Below, piece after piece: positions 44,662 through 54,352 of a stretch of DNA of 64,000 nucleotides. The notes beneath the pieces were generated by a model that was not told the origin of the DNA, searched no databases, and was given only the letters and a program-made list of their open reading frames with translations. The position numbers were made by a program, and so were the translations under genes. This DNA is from an uncultured Sphingomonadaceae bacterium (lineage in GTDB: Bacteria; Pseudomonadota; Alphaproteobacteria; Sphingomonadales; Sphingomonadaceae). The stretch covers positions 1 through 64,000 of the forward strand of contig CANLUL010000004.1 in the NCBI GenBank assembly GCA_947494305.1, given 5' to 3'. Within the stretch, counting starts at the first letter, position 1; each line of letters starts with the position of its first letter.

Positions 44662-46041
44662 TTACACCGGCACCCCAAATAAATCATGTTCGTCGGCTTC
44701 CTCAACCATGGCATCAATAATATCGCCCATCTGCAAATCTGCGCTGACGTTGCGGAGAAAGACATTGCCGTCTATCTCTGGCGCATCGGCCTGTGATCTT
44801 GCGGTGGCACCGATATCGCCATCTTCGTCGGGCTCACCGATTTCGTCGATAATGACAGGAAGCGTGCGGCCAACTTTGGCTTGCAGTTTCGCCGCGCTGA
44901 TCCGGGCGGTAGCCTCCATGATCCGCTGGTATCGCTCTTCCTTGACCTCTTCAGGCAATGCGCCGTCAAGGTCATTGGCCGCGGCTCCTTCAACCGGTTC
45001 GAAGCGAAAGGCGCCGACACGATCAAGCTGCGCTTCTTCGATCCAGTCGAGCAGATATTGGAAGTCTTCCTCGGTCTCTCCGGGGAAGCCCACCACAAAG
45101 GTCGAGCGGATCGTAAGGTCGGGACAGATATCGCGCCAGCTCTTCACGCGCTGCAGCACTTTGGCCTCATTGGCAGGACGCTTCATACGTTTAAGAACAT
45201 TGGGCGCGGCGTGTTGAAACGGAATGTCGAGATAGGGTGTAATCTTACCCTCAGCCATCAGCGGGATGACCTTGTCGACATGTGGATAGGGATAGACATA
45301 GTGGAGGCGTGTCCAGACATTTTCACCCGCTGGCGTGCGCAGCTGACCAAGCGCTTCTGCCAAGTCCGTCATATGCGCCCGCACTTCGCGGCGCTCTCCA
45401 CTCGGGGCGGTCCACTCGCGCGGTTGGTGGCGAATATCGACGCCATAAGCCGAAGTGTCTTGTGAGATAACCAGAATCTCTTTGGTCCCCGCCGCGACCA
45501 GTTTTTCCGCTTCACGCAGGATCGCATCGGGACGACGAGAAATCAGATCACCACGCAAAGACGGGATGATACAGAAGGAACAACGATGATTGCAGCCTTC
45601 GGATATTTTCAGATAGCTATAGTGACGCGGCGTGAGTTTCAGGCCCGCATCTGGCACCAGATCAACAAACTCGCCGCGCGCCGCAGGAGCCGCAGCGTGC
45701 ACCGCCGTGACGACATCTACATATTGATGCGCGCCGGTTACCGCGAGCACATCAGGGAAACGGGCGGTAATCACATCGGCTTCATTACCCATGCAGCCGG
45801 TAACTATGACACGGCCATTTTCGGCCATAGCCTCGCCAATGGCTTCCAGGCTCTCTTCCTTTGCACTGTCCAGAAAACCGCATGTATTGACCAGCACAAC
45901 ATCTGCACCAGCATAGTCCGGCGACAGATCATAACCGTCACTGCGCAGCTGCGTCAGAATACGTTCGCTGTCGACCAAGGCCTTGGGACAGCCGAGTGAG
46001 ACCATGCCGACTTTGGGCGGAGAAGGGATTTGGGTAGCCAT
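44662..46041 (-). CDS. rimO: ribosomal protein S12 methylthiotransferase RimO
   Basis: The 459-residue radical SAM enzyme has the N-terminal UPF0004 domain ([32 protein letters not shown]), the radical SAM cluster motif [11 protein letters not shown], and a C-terminal TRAM domain. It methylthiolates Asp in ribosomal protein S12. Start 46041 ([12 protein letters not shown]) is preferred to an upstream frame. The [12 protein letters not shown] pattern distinguishes it from MiaB. Confidence 0.95.
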   Translation of the reverse strand: MATQIPSPPKVGMVSLGCPKALVDSERILTQLRSDGYDLSPDYAGADVVLVNTCGFLDSAKEESLEAIGEAMAENGRVIVTGCMGNEADVITARFPDVLAVTGAHQYVDVVTAVHAAAPAARGEFVDLVPDAGLKLTPRHYSYLKISEGCNHRCSFCIIPSLRGDLISRRPDAILREAEKLVAAGTKEILVISQDTSAYGVDIRHQPREWTAPSGERREVRAHMTDLAEALGQLRTPAGENVWTRLHYVYPYPHVDKVIPLMAEGKITPYLDIPFQHAAPNVLKRMKRPANEAKVLQRVKSWRDICPDLTIRSTFVVGFPGETEEDFQYLLDWIEEAQLDRVGAFRFEPVEGAAANDLDGALPEEVKEERYQRIMEATARISAAKLQAKVGRTLPVIIDEIGEPDEDGDIGATARSQADAPEIDGNVFLRNVSADLQMGDIIDAMVEEADEHDLFGVPV

Positions 46042-46157
46042 ATTGGGAGCGCCTTTAGGCGGAAAAGGCCACCGAGTCACGCAGAGTTCCTACAAATTTG
46101 GAATTTCGATCAACTTATGTGTAAAACATCTTCAACAAACAGATTTGGGAGGGTCTT

Positions 46158-46568
46158 ATGAATATCTTTGACGTTAACTGGATCGCGGTCATTGGGGCTG
46201 CTGTCATGGGTTTTGTGGTCGGTGGACTTTGGTACGGTCCGATCATGGGAAAAAAATGGATGGGCGCGGTAGGCCTGACCGAGGAGGAAATCCAAGGCGG
46301 CAATATGGGTATGATTTATGGCGGTGCTTTCGCTTTTAGTATCGTGGCCTCATGGACGCTGGCGCATACATTTGCGACCTATGCGGTAGATCTATCGTTC
46401 ACCGTGAAAGTACTCACCGCTTTTGGCGTTGCGCTAGGCTTCATCATTCCGGCGATTGGCACCAACTACCTTTTCTCACAAAAGGGTAAAGCGTTGTTCT
46501 TCATTGATGCGGGATATTGGCTGTTATTCTATACCGCAATGGGCACCGTACACGCCTGGTTGGGATAA
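46158..46568 (+). CDS. DUF1761 family membrane protein
   Basis: The 136-residue protein begins NIFDVNWIAVIGAAVMGFVV GGLWYGPIMGKKW, typical of DUF1761, and has four hydrophobic segments ending with GYWLLFYTAMGTVHAWLG. Function unknown. TTGGGAGGG precedes the ATG. Confidence 0.85.
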   Translation: MNIFDVNWIAVIGAAVMGFVVGGLWYGPIMGKKWMGAVGLTEEEIQGGNMGMIYGGAFAFSIVASWTLAHTFATYAVDLSFTVKVLTAFGVALGFIIPAIGTNYLFSQKGKALFFIDAGYWLLFYTAMGTVHAWLG

Positions 46569-46597
46569 GAAGATTTCCGCTTAGCCGGGATGTGAAC

Positions 46598-47302
46598 TTA
46601 ATATTTCCCGGCAAGCGTGTCAGCAAGGATGCGCCAGATATTGGCGCTAACACCCATGGCTATATGGGTGCTGCCCACTTTCACATGGCGGGCGTGGTCA
46701 TTATAGTGATCTACTGCGATACTGCTTGGCACCACGCCATCGTTATCGCTGTAAATCACAGTTAGCGGCTGCGTAATCGACACCAGATTGCGTTGATGCA
46801 AAGTGGCTTCCAATGCATCCATATCGGCGCCGTTCTCTCGCGAATAGCGCTGCCCCGCCACGCCATCACGGGGAATGCCACCAACCGGAGTACCCATTGT
46901 AATAACTTCGCGGATCAGCTCCGGATGCTCCCGGGCCAGTCTGCGAGATATCGCACCGCCCAGACTCCAGCCGATTAATGTCACTGGTTCGTCATTCTCT
47001 GCTCGAAACTGTGCTGCGAGATGGTCAGCATAGCTACCCACATCACCCATGTTACGCCCCAAACCCCAATGGGATACGTCATAGCCAAGCTGTCCCAAGT
47101 AACCCTTGAGCGGGATCATCGACAATTCGCTGGCATAATAGCCGGGGAGCAACATGATCGGCCGCCCATCGCCGCGCGGTGCGCCAATCAGTTGGGGAGC
47201 TTCAACCGCAAATTTCAGAGCATCAAGCGGAAAGGCGAATTCACGCAACCTGTTCCATTGATGGCGTCGCGCGGAAACATCGGGACCAGTGGCTTCAGGC
47301 AT
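46598..47302 (-). CDS. alpha/beta hydrolase (PGAP1/lipase-like)
   Basis: The 234-residue enzyme has LLPGYYASELSM, the nucleophile motif GWSLGG, REVITMGTPVGG and a C-terminal SDNDGVVPSSIAVDHY / HVKVGSTHIAMG that holds the Asp and His. This is the pattern of esterases annotated as PGAP1-like or lipase class 2. ATG 47302 (GGAAG before it) is preferred; an upstream start would overlap the K+ channel gene by 41 bases, this one by 8. Substrate unknown. Confidence 0.75.
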   Translation of the reverse strand: MPEATGPDVSARRHQWNRLREFAFPLDALKFAVEAPQLIGAPRGDGRPIMLLPGYYASELSMIPLKGYLGQLGYDVSHWGLGRNMGDVGSYADHLAAQFRAENDEPVTLIGWSLGGAISRRLAREHPELIREVITMGTPVGGIPRDGVAGQRYSRENGADMDALEATLHQRNLVSITQPLTVIYSDNDGVVPSSIAVDHYNDHARHVKVGSTHIAMGVSANIWRILADTLAGKY

Positions 47303-48359
47303 CAGCTTCCATCGAGACTTTCTCTGTCCCGTCACCCGGAATGATTTCTACGATAATGTCACCGGCTTCGAGCGATTTTGTCTCTTCCTCCCAGAAACCA
47401 TAAACATCATTACCGCGATAAATGCGCAAACCAATACCATCATCAATCACGTCATTCAGCGCCATGCCAACTTCCTCTTCGGACACGCTGCGTTGAACCA
47501 ATTTGACCCGACCAGTGGCCGACGCAAGATCGCTTAGATAGTCAGAAATCCTCGCCCCTTCGCAACTACCGGCGAGTAAGAGCCCAGCGAAACTAACCGG
47601 GTTGATAACTGTCGTCGCACCTGCTTGTCGTGCAAGCAGTTCGTTATCCGCCGCCTTGACCGAAACGCTAATTGGCAGGTGATAGGCCAGATGCCGCGCG
47701 GTAAGGACGATCAATATACTGGTATCATCACGCCCGGCCGATACGATCAAAGACCGTGCCCGCGATATCTTGACGTCCATCAAGGTAACATCGCGCGTCG
47801 CGTCGCCATTGATAACCGCGCAACCCATATTTTCCGCTTTGGTGAGAGAGTCGTCATTGGTATCGACGACCACAATTTCATCCGGCTTGGTCCCGCGAGC
47901 GATGAGCTCTGCAACGGCCTCGCTGCCACTGGTTCCGAACCCGGCGATCACAATATGATCGTGCAAATTTCCTTGAATGAGTTTCATACGCCATCTGTCC
48001 CAGGTTTTTTTCAGTACAAAGTTATAGGCCGTGCCGAGGAATATAAGCACAACAAAAGCTCGAATAGGAGTCACAATCAACGCATCGAACAAGCGCGCGC
48101 GTTCTGTAACCGGGACAATATCGCCATAACCGGTTGTTGTAATGGAAATCATCGTAAAATAGATGACATCCAGAAAACTGACATCGCCATCATAGCTGTC
48201 CTGCAACCCGTTACGATCAAACCAGTGAACGGCAATAGCCATACCAATGAGCGACAACACAAATCCGACACGAACAGCAATATCAGCCCAGACTGGCAGG
48301 CTCGATTGTCGCTTCAGCGATATGTAATCGGATATTCGACGACTGGATTTCCGAGCCAT
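47295..48359 (-). CDS. potassium channel with RCK (TrkA-N) domain
   Basis: The 354-residue protein has two membrane helices around a pore loop with the selectivity filter TTTGYGDIVP (Tyr78), then an RCK domain starting HIVIAGFGTSGSEAVAEL with a glycine-rich nucleotide loop and Asp at VVVDTNDDS, and a TrkA-C-like end. It conducts K+ and is gated by a ligand such as NAD(H) or Ca2+. It overlaps the following hydrolase gene by 8 bases. Confidence 0.93.
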   Translation of the reverse strand: MARKSSRRISDYISLKRQSSLPVWADIAVRVGFVLSLIGMAIAVHWFDRNGLQDSYDGDVSFLDVIYFTMISITTTGYGDIVPVTERARLFDALIVTPIRAFVVLIFLGTAYNFVLKKTWDRWRMKLIQGNLHDHIVIAGFGTSGSEAVAELIARGTKPDEIVVVDTNDDSLTKAENMGCAVINGDATRDVTLMDVKISRARSLIVSAGRDDTSILIVLTARHLAYHLPISVSVKAADNELLARQAGATTVINPVSFAGLLLAGSCEGARISDYLSDLASATGRVKLVQRSVSEEEVGMALNDVIDDGIGLRIYRGNDVYGFWEEETKSLEAGDIIVEIIPGDGTEKVSMEADA

Positions 48360-48365
48360 ACTATA

Positions 48366-49403
48366 TCAGGTCCGACTTGGTAGATGATTGATCGGATTGA
48401 CAGGTTTGCGGTCTTTACGGATTTCGAAATGCAGCTGTGGCTCACTGACATAGCCGCTATCACCAGCCAGGCCGATCACGTCACCCGCCTTCACTTTCTG
48501 ACCGCGCGTTACATTCAACTTGTCCGCATGGCCATAAGCTGTGACCCAACCCGAACCGTGCGTGATCAAAACCAAACCGCCGAAAACTCCAATTTCATCG
48601 CCACTATAGGCAACCACGCCATCCGCAGATGCCCGAATAGGCGTTCCGCTAGGCACACCAATGTTAAGGCCATCATTCACCTTGCCGCCGCCCTTACTTC
48701 CAAAACTGGACAGCAACTTACCGTCCACTGGCCATGCGAACTGTCCGACAAAACCAGTGGGGGCAACAACCGGCCGATTGGGTTCGATAGTCTTGCGCCA
48801 ATCCGACGGTTCGGTTGTGGCGACTTCTGTAGCAGCAGGCTGACCGCCCGTTACAATATCATCAATATCCAATTGAAAGGCAGCAGCACGCTGTTCCACG
48901 GTCATGCTACTTGGGTTATCCGGCAATCCGGCGGGCAAACGGATCTTCTGACCGACACGCAATATGAACGGTTCTTCCAGTTTGTTGAGTCGGACGACTT
49001 CTTTCCATGAAGCGCCATAAGCTCTTGCTATGGCGATGCCTGTCTCTCCCGAATTAACCTCATGATAGCGCCCTCCCGGGATGATCAACTCTTGCCCAAC
49101 TCGAATGATGTAAGGATCAACGAGACCATTGGCATCGGCAATCAGATGAGATCCGGCACCGGTCTTATTGGCTATTCCGCGTAATGTATCACCCGGCTGT
49201 ACGATGTAAGAGCCGCCGTCGACATCGCTGGCATTAGGATTAACCGGCTGCGTTTGCCACGGCGCAGGTGTACTATCGGCAAGCACGGTTTGGTCCGTCT
49301 CGAGTACAGGCGGTGCTTCTCTGTACGTGGTATCATAATCTCGCCCGGGCGGGATGCAGGCAGAGACCGCAAAAACCAGAACCAGGATCGCAAAACTACG
49401 CAT
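48366..49403 (-). CDS. NlpD-like lipoprotein with LysM and degenerate M23 domains
   Basis: The 345-residue protein has a lipoprotein signal ending VFAVSAC, two LysM repeats (SYIVQPGDTLRGIANKTG and YHEVNSGETGIAIARAYG), and an M23/LytM domain. The first metal motif, normally HxxxD, reads NDGLN, while the HxH end is only LHFEIR. So it is probably an inactive LytM factor that activates an amidase, as NlpD and EnvC do. Start 49403 removes four residues before the signal. It lies in line after serS and surE, the order seen in many proteobacteria. Confidence 0.85.
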   Translation of the reverse strand: MRSFAILVLVFAVSACIPPGRDYDTTYREAPPVLETDQTVLADSTPAPWQTQPVNPNASDVDGGSYIVQPGDTLRGIANKTGAGSHLIADANGLVDPYIIRVGQELIIPGGRYHEVNSGETGIAIARAYGASWKEVVRLNKLEEPFILRVGQKIRLPAGLPDNPSSMTVEQRAAAFQLDIDDIVTGGQPAATEVATTEPSDWRKTIEPNRPVVAPTGFVGQFAWPVDGKLLSSFGSKGGGKVNDGLNIGVPSGTPIRASADGVVAYSGDEIGVFGGLVLITHGSGWVTAYGHADKLNVTRGQKVKAGDVIGLAGDSGYVSEPQLHFEIRKDRKPVNPINHLPSRT

Positions 49404-49511
49404 CGGAGACCCCATTTACTCACTTCCCCCTTGTTGAGAACGCATATCTAGCAGCAATTCAACAGGTTGCCAGTGTTATGGTTACCACAATGGTATGAAA
49501 TTGCTCAATTC

Positions 49512-50279
49512 TCATTCTTCATAAAGCGCTTTCAGTCCATCCATAGATGCATAATGGGTCAGGTCCAGATGAAGCGGCGTGACAGATATATAACCATCTT
49601 CAATCGCTTCCAGGTCAGTGCTGTGCGCTGGCGTTTCAACCATGGGACCCAGGCCAAACCAGTGATATTCAAAACCCCGGGGATCCCGGTTGCTGACAAT
49701 CTGCAAGCGTCCATAGTCACGAATGCCCTGCGATACCGCGCGCACGCCCCTTACCTGATCGGCAGCCACGGCAGGAAAGTTGATGTTTATCAACGTGCGG
49801 TGATCCATGCGCTGTTTGACCAAAGGTTTTAACACCTTCTCTCCCCATAGCCGGGCCGCTTCGAAAGGGACTTCATCGCCCATCCCACCACGTTCATAAG
49901 CCTGGCTTAGCGCAATGGACGGAATTCCGGCTAAGGCCCCTTCCATAGCGGCTGAAACGGTGCCGGAATAGGTCACGTCCTCGCCCAGATTGGCGCCGCG
50001 ATTAACACCCGACAGGATCAGATCCGGCGGACCATCTTTCATGATCTTTGCCACCGCCAGCATCACACTGTCCGTCGGCGTGCCATCGACAGAATATTGC
50101 TGATCACCGCGCTGACGGATGCGTAGCGGCCGGGTGAGTGTCAGCGAATGACCGGCGCCCGATTGTTCCTCCGATGGCGCAACAATCCAAAGATCATTCG
50201 ACAGGCTTTGTGCGATATCGAGCAACACCTTCATTCCGGGTGCTTCAAAACCGTCATCGTTGGTCAGCAATATGCGCAT
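49512..50279 (-). CDS. surE: 5'-nucleotidase SurE
   Basis: The 255-residue enzyme starts [16 protein letters not shown] and has SGVNRGANLGEDVTYSGTVSA, the metal site and active loop of SurE, a stationary-phase nucleotidase. ATG 50279 overlaps the serS stop by one base (TGATG), so translation is coupled. Confidence 0.96.
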   Translation of the reverse strand: MRILLTNDDGFEAPGMKVLLDIAQSLSNDLWIVAPSEEQSGAGHSLTLTRPLRIRQRGDQQYSVDGTPTDSVMLAVAKIMKDGPPDLILSGVNRGANLGEDVTYSGTVSAAMEGALAGIPSIALSQAYERGGMGDEVPFEAARLWGEKVLKPLVKQRMDHRTLININFPAVAADQVRGVRAVSQGIRDYGRLQIVSNRDPRGFEYHWFGLGPMVETPAHSTDLEAIEDGYISVTPLHLDLTHYASMDGLKALYEE

Positions 50280-51559
50280 CAAACCGGCTCCAATTTATCA
50301 ATGCCGCCCATATAGCCCTGCAAAACGGTCGGAATTGTGACACCGCCATCGGCCTGCTGATAATTTTCCAGTATCGCGACCAATGTACGGCCAACCGCCA
50401 ACCCCGATCCGTTGAGCGTATGCACAAAACGTGTGCCTTTTATCTCCCCGTCGGGACGGTACCGCGTATTCATCCGCCGCGCCTGAAAATCACCGGTGTT
50501 GGAGCATGAAGAAATCTCGCGATAAGCGCCCTGCCCCGGCAACCAGACCTCCAGATCATAGGTTTTACGGGCACCAAACCCAATATCGCCGGTACATAGC
50601 ATCACCTTGCGATAAGGCAGTTCAAGCGCCTGCAAGATCGATTCAGCCGCATCGGTCATACGCTCATGCTCCGCTTCGCTATCCTCAGGCCGGACTATGC
50701 TGACAAGCTCGCATTTCTCGAACTGATGCTGACGGATGAAACCGCGCGTATCGCGGCCTGCGGATCCTGCCTCAGAGCGAAAACATAGAGTCAGAGCTGT
50801 TAGGCGAATGGGCAGTACCGCTTCTTCAAGGATTTCTCCCATAACCGAGCTGGTCAGGCTAACCTCCGCGGTCGGGATAAGCCAGCGATCATCGGTGGTC
50901 CGAAAAGAATCTTCGGCAAATTTCGGCAGCTTGTCGGTCCCATACATCGCATCGTTATTGACCAAAACCGGCGGGTTGCATTCGGTATAGCCGCGCTCCT
51001 GTGTCTGCTGATCGAGCATATATTGACCGAGCGCCCGATGCAGCCGCGCCATATCGCCTCGCAAAAAGGTGAAACGCGCACCCGAAATCCGTGTACCGCT
51101 CTCAAAATCCATACCTAATGCCGGAGCAAAATCGGCATGTTCTTGCGGTTCGAAATCAAATTTCCCTGGCTCACCCCAGGTAGAAATCTCGACATTGTCG
51201 TCTTCATCCGCACCATCGGGCACATCATCGGCCGGCAGATTGGGAATACTCGCCAGCATATCGCGCAGTTTTGTGCCAGTATCGCGCTCTTTTTCTTCAA
51301 GCAGCGGCAGGCTTTTTTTGAGCTCGCCCACTTCGGCCTTCAGCGTCTCGGCCTTATCCGTTTCGCCCTGTCCCATAGCCTGGCCTATCGCCTTCGAAGC
51401 CTCGTTCCGCCGCGCCTGACCCTGCTGCAATTCGGTTGCCAGCGCCCGTCTTGATTCATCCAGAGCGATGATCTCAGTAGCCACAGGATCGGCCCCACGC
51501 CGTGCCAGTGCGGCATCAAAAGCCTCCGGATTTTCGCGTATCATTTTAATATCATGCAT
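50279..51559 (-). CDS. serS: seryl-tRNA synthetase
   Basis: The 426-residue class II synthetase has the N-terminal coiled-coil arm (about residues 25-105), then motif 2 [20 protein letters not shown] with HQFEKCELV, and motif 3 in [14 protein letters not shown]. It charges tRNA-Ser and tRNA-Sec. ATG 51559 ([15 protein letters not shown]) is the family start; a TTG two codons earlier is less likely. About 260 bases upstream are non-coding. Confidence 0.97.
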   Translation of the reverse strand: MHDIKMIRENPEAFDAALARRGADPVATEIIALDESRRALATELQQGQARRNEASKAIGQAMGQGETDKAETLKAEVGELKKSLPLLEEKERDTGTKLRDMLASIPNLPADDVPDGADEDDNVEISTWGEPGKFDFEPQEHADFAPALGMDFESGTRISGARFTFLRGDMARLHRALGQYMLDQQTQERGYTECNPPVLVNNDAMYGTDKLPKFAEDSFRTTDDRWLIPTAEVSLTSSVMGEILEEAVLPIRLTALTLCFRSEAGSAGRDTRGFIRQHQFEKCELVSIVRPEDSEAEHERMTDAAESILQALELPYRKVMLCTGDIGFGARKTYDLEVWLPGQGAYREISSCSNTGDFQARRMNTRYRPDGEIKGTRFVHTLNGSGLAVGRTLVAILENYQQADGGVTIPTVLQGYMGGIDKLEPV

Positions 51560-51818
51560 AGCCAACGCCTATGCCGAGGAGGAGGAATTGGTTCAAGGGA
51601 CAATTGGCCACAACAATCATATGCAAATAGTGAGGCGCTTCCAATCGTCATCGGAGCAGATCGTGTTTTACACACACTGAGACAATGCAAATTTCGCCGA
51701 CGTGATCAAGTCCAGGTTTTAGCTAATATGGAGTTTGTTCAACGTTTTTGTGAAGATAGCCAGCTGAGGACATGGGCAATTGGTATAACGACACTCAAAA
51801 ATCGACAAACGCAATTGA

Positions 51819-52646
51819 TCAAGAGAGTGACTGGTTCGACGAAGACGGCTCAGTTTTTTCTTCTACAGCCGGACAGGTGTTCGGTAAATATTCAATAGCA
51901 TAGCTGTCTGTTTGGTAACGGATGATGCGTGGAAGATCGGGATGCGCTTCTCTGGTAATCCAGTATCGCCCGCCACTGGCATCGGGACCGGCCGGATAGA
52001 TATCTCCGCTTTGTTCGTGATGCCATTTCACATCGATCCAGTTAAGCGCGATCTCTTTCCCGGCGTGATTGACCGTTGCTTCACCGGTCTTGCTGGCAAC
52101 AAGCGCATAAGTCCCGTTGAAATTTGTCATGAACGCCTTCAGCGCATATGCCTTTGTCTCGAAATTCAGTGTCGACAACGGAACTCCCAAAATCATGGCG
52201 TCATACATTTTGGAGGATAATGTACCGGTCTTGTCATGATTCTTGCCTTGTTGAAAAATCTTGGCCTGATAACCGTTTTCATCAAAAGCCCAATGCTGAC
52301 TGGCAACCACCTTTCCATCGGAAGTCCGAAAGGCGCGTTCCGTTACGATAGGGGAAAGCGTCTCCCGGTTCAGAAAATAGGACGCCTTGTTCATTATCCC
52401 GTTGGGTAGCTTACCCGATTGTTCGATCCTCAACATCAGATCACCGATTATCGTGGCTTTCTCTGTCAAAGGATTGCTCGTCTGCCATTTGCCTTCTTTA
52501 AACTGGCATTGCGACCAGGTGAATTCATAAGCAGTGACTTTTTTGCCATCGATCTGGCCATCGCCCATCTCAATTTGCGTCGGTGCAGCATCGCTGCCGC
52601 TGGCCATGGATAGAGCAAGAATAAGCGATAAGGGGGAATGCATCAT
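51819..52646 (-). CDS. exported hypothetical protein
   Basis: The 275-residue protein has a signal peptide (MMHSPLSLILALSMASG, cleaved near DAA) and a soluble domain with YEFTWSQCQFKEGKWQ, NRETLSPIVTERAFRTSDG and a C-terminal Cys, ending in a Ser-rich tail. It loosely resembles DUF3108-like periplasmic proteins, with low confidence. It is divergent from the winged-helix gene at 52723, 76 bases away, which may control it. Confidence 0.6.
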   Translation of the reverse strand: MMHSPLSLILALSMASGSDAAPTQIEMGDGQIDGKKVTAYEFTWSQCQFKEGKWQTSNPLTEKATIIGDLMLRIEQSGKLPNGIMNKASYFLNRETLSPIVTERAFRTSDGKVVASQHWAFDENGYQAKIFQQGKNHDKTGTLSSKMYDAMILGVPLSTLNFETKAYALKAFMTNFNGTYALVASKTGEATVNHAGKEIALNWIDVKWHHEQSGDIYPAGPDASGGRYWITREAHPDLPRIIRYQTDSYAIEYLPNTCPAVEEKTEPSSSNQSLS

Positions 52647-52722
52647 ATTGGTTTCCTTGGTTAATCTGACCAATCCAATAGAAGGCCTTCGCATCAGAGC
52701 TGAAATCTATTATTGTCTTTTT

Positions 52723-53436
52723 ATGATCGCAAACATGTTCAGGAGCAGGAGCTCTCAGCTGCAACCGGCATTTGAGCTAGATCGTCATCGCAAGGAAATC
52801 CGTCGCGATGACGAAAAATTCATCCTGCAGTATAAAACCATGCAGGTGCTTGATCTTTTGATGAACACCAGCCCCGAAATCGTATCACGCTCAAAACTGA
52901 TCGAGCGGGTTTGGGATGGCAACTATCTGATTGGTGAAAAAGGAATCAATCAGGCACTGTGGTCAATCCGGTCAGCTCTGGGAGACAATGCACGTTATCC
53001 GAAATTTATCGAAACAATTCCCCGGCAAGGATATCGATGGATCGCACCGGTAAAATTGGATGATCAATCGCAACGAACACACAATTGGGGCGTGCGATGG
53101 GAAGCTCTGGCGGCGTTGTCAGCTGGAGTTATTGCGGTGAGTATACTGGGGTTTCCGAACGCAGATGGGCAAATGGCAAAAGCGACCAGCATAAGTTCGC
53201 CGGATGGAAAAGGTCGAGCCTATTTTCAGGGACGCGACATCATTGTCAAAGATGCAGCAAAGCGAACCTATATATTGAAACCCAAGGGTACAAAATCCTT
53301 TGGTACACCGACCTATTCGCCCAAAGGTGATCGCCTGGCATTTACCGCAAGCACGGAAAGGAAATGCGAGTTGATCGTTCTGGAATTCGCGACCAGAAAA
53401 TATGAGAAATTTGTGCCCTGTCCAATCCAGTCATAA
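52723..53436 (+). CDS. CadC-like winged-helix regulator with a short sensor part
   Basis: The 237-residue protein has an OmpR-type winged-helix DNA-binding domain (LDRHRKEIRRDDEKFIL, NQALWSIRSALGDN, IPRQGYRWIAPV) in its first 105 residues, a transmembrane helix (WEALAALSAGVIAVSILGF), and a C-terminal segment with FGTPTYSPKGDRLAFTAS, one PD40/TolB-like beta-propeller blade. It differs from CadC by its short periplasmic part. It would sense an envelope signal and act on DNA. It is divergent from an exported protein gene. Confidence 0.75.
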   Translation: MIANMFRSRSSQLQPAFELDRHRKEIRRDDEKFILQYKTMQVLDLLMNTSPEIVSRSKLIERVWDGNYLIGEKGINQALWSIRSALGDNARYPKFIETIPRQGYRWIAPVKLDDQSQRTHNWGVRWEALAALSAGVIAVSILGFPNADGQMAKATSISSPDGKGRAYFQGRDIIVKDAAKRTYILKPKGTKSFGTPTYSPKGDRLAFTASTERKCELIVLEFATRKYEKFVPCPIQS

Positions 53437-53442
53437 GATGGG

Positions 53443-53949
53443 TTAGTCCTTGGATTTGATGCGGCTGGCAGGCACGATAAATTCCAGTCGTAGTCCGGAC
53501 GGTTCGCGGATCATCATGTGGGTTGTCGGCCCTTCACCAAGAAATTCTGGAGCGAATTCGACGGTTACGTCATCTCGTGCAACAAATTTTCTGTGCAGTT
53601 CTTCCAACGCTTCAAGGTCGCGAACCGTGATCGCCATATGATGGAGACCAACATTATTTTTGCGATCAAAAGCGACAAAATCCACCGTATCTATAACTTG
53701 CCACAAGGTGACAAACATTTCATCGTTCATGACGAATTTGGCAGGATAATCCAGCTGGCCTCCTGCCGGTTTCCAGCCCAGTGTGTCCACGAAAAATGAA
53801 ACGCTGGCATCCAGATTCGAAACAGCAAATCCGACATGATTGAGGCCGAGAGTGGCTGCGTCGCTCTTGGCTTCGGTCGCTTGCTGGGCGTGAACCGATG
53901 TACTTGCCAGTGTCGTTCCGAGCAATATGAGGGATAGCGATATCTTCAT
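53443..53949 (-). CDS. VOC (glyoxalase) family protein with signal peptide
   Basis: The 168-residue protein has a signal peptide (MKISLSLILLGTTLASTSVH, cleaved near AQA) and a VOC domain starting LGLNHVGFAVSNLDASVSFF and ending HMMIREPSGLRLEFI, with His and Glu candidates for metal binding. VOC enzymes include glyoxalase I and dioxygenases, which are normally cytoplasmic; an exported one is unusual. The end is convergent with the regulator gene. Confidence 0.8.
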   Translation of the reverse strand: MKISLSLILLGTTLASTSVHAQQATEAKSDAATLGLNHVGFAVSNLDASVSFFVDTLGWKPAGGQLDYPAKFVMNDEMFVTLWQVIDTVDFVAFDRKNNVGLHHMAITVRDLEALEELHRKFVARDDVTVEFAPEFLGEGPTTHMMIREPSGLRLEFIVPASRIKSKD

Positions 53950-54294
53950 TAGGGGTTCCTTTGCCTCAATCCGCCCACAGATTCACCAGCTGCGGTTGGA
54001 TATTCAATATCAATTTTCAAATGTAATAACCGTAAGTCCCGGATTGTCCATTACCTGTTCCAAAGCGGGCTGGGATTACGGGAAATCCGGTAACCACTGA
54101 CTCAATGCATATAACCAAAGATTGAATGCGGTAAAAACTGCATCAGGTTCCATTTTTCCTAAAGGTCAGATTATCGGTTTATATCAGTCGCTTTTGAACC
54201 AGCTGGAAAGGAACTAATTTTAAGAAAGTGCCACCCAGCTTTCAATGCAATTTTGCCTGTGTTTGTGCACGATCTTTGACTGGTTACGTCGCCC
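53950..54294. other. intergenic region without a recognised gene
   Basis: About 345 bases between the VOC gene start and the VPAP gene terminator. It should contain the VOC promoter. No RNA gene or repeat is recognised. Confidence 0.4.
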
Positions 54295-54328
54295 AACAAA
54301 AAAGCGACCGGGTCGCGCCGGCCGCTTT
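54295..54328 (-). terminator. rho-independent terminator of the VPAP protein gene
   Basis: On the minus strand AAAGCGGCCGG pairs with CCGGTCGCTTT (one G-T pair) and is followed by a run of T, 25-60 bases past the stop of the gene at 54353. The hairpin is strong and well placed. Confidence 0.8.
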
Positions 54329-54352
54329 CCTGATTGATACGATCATATTGCT

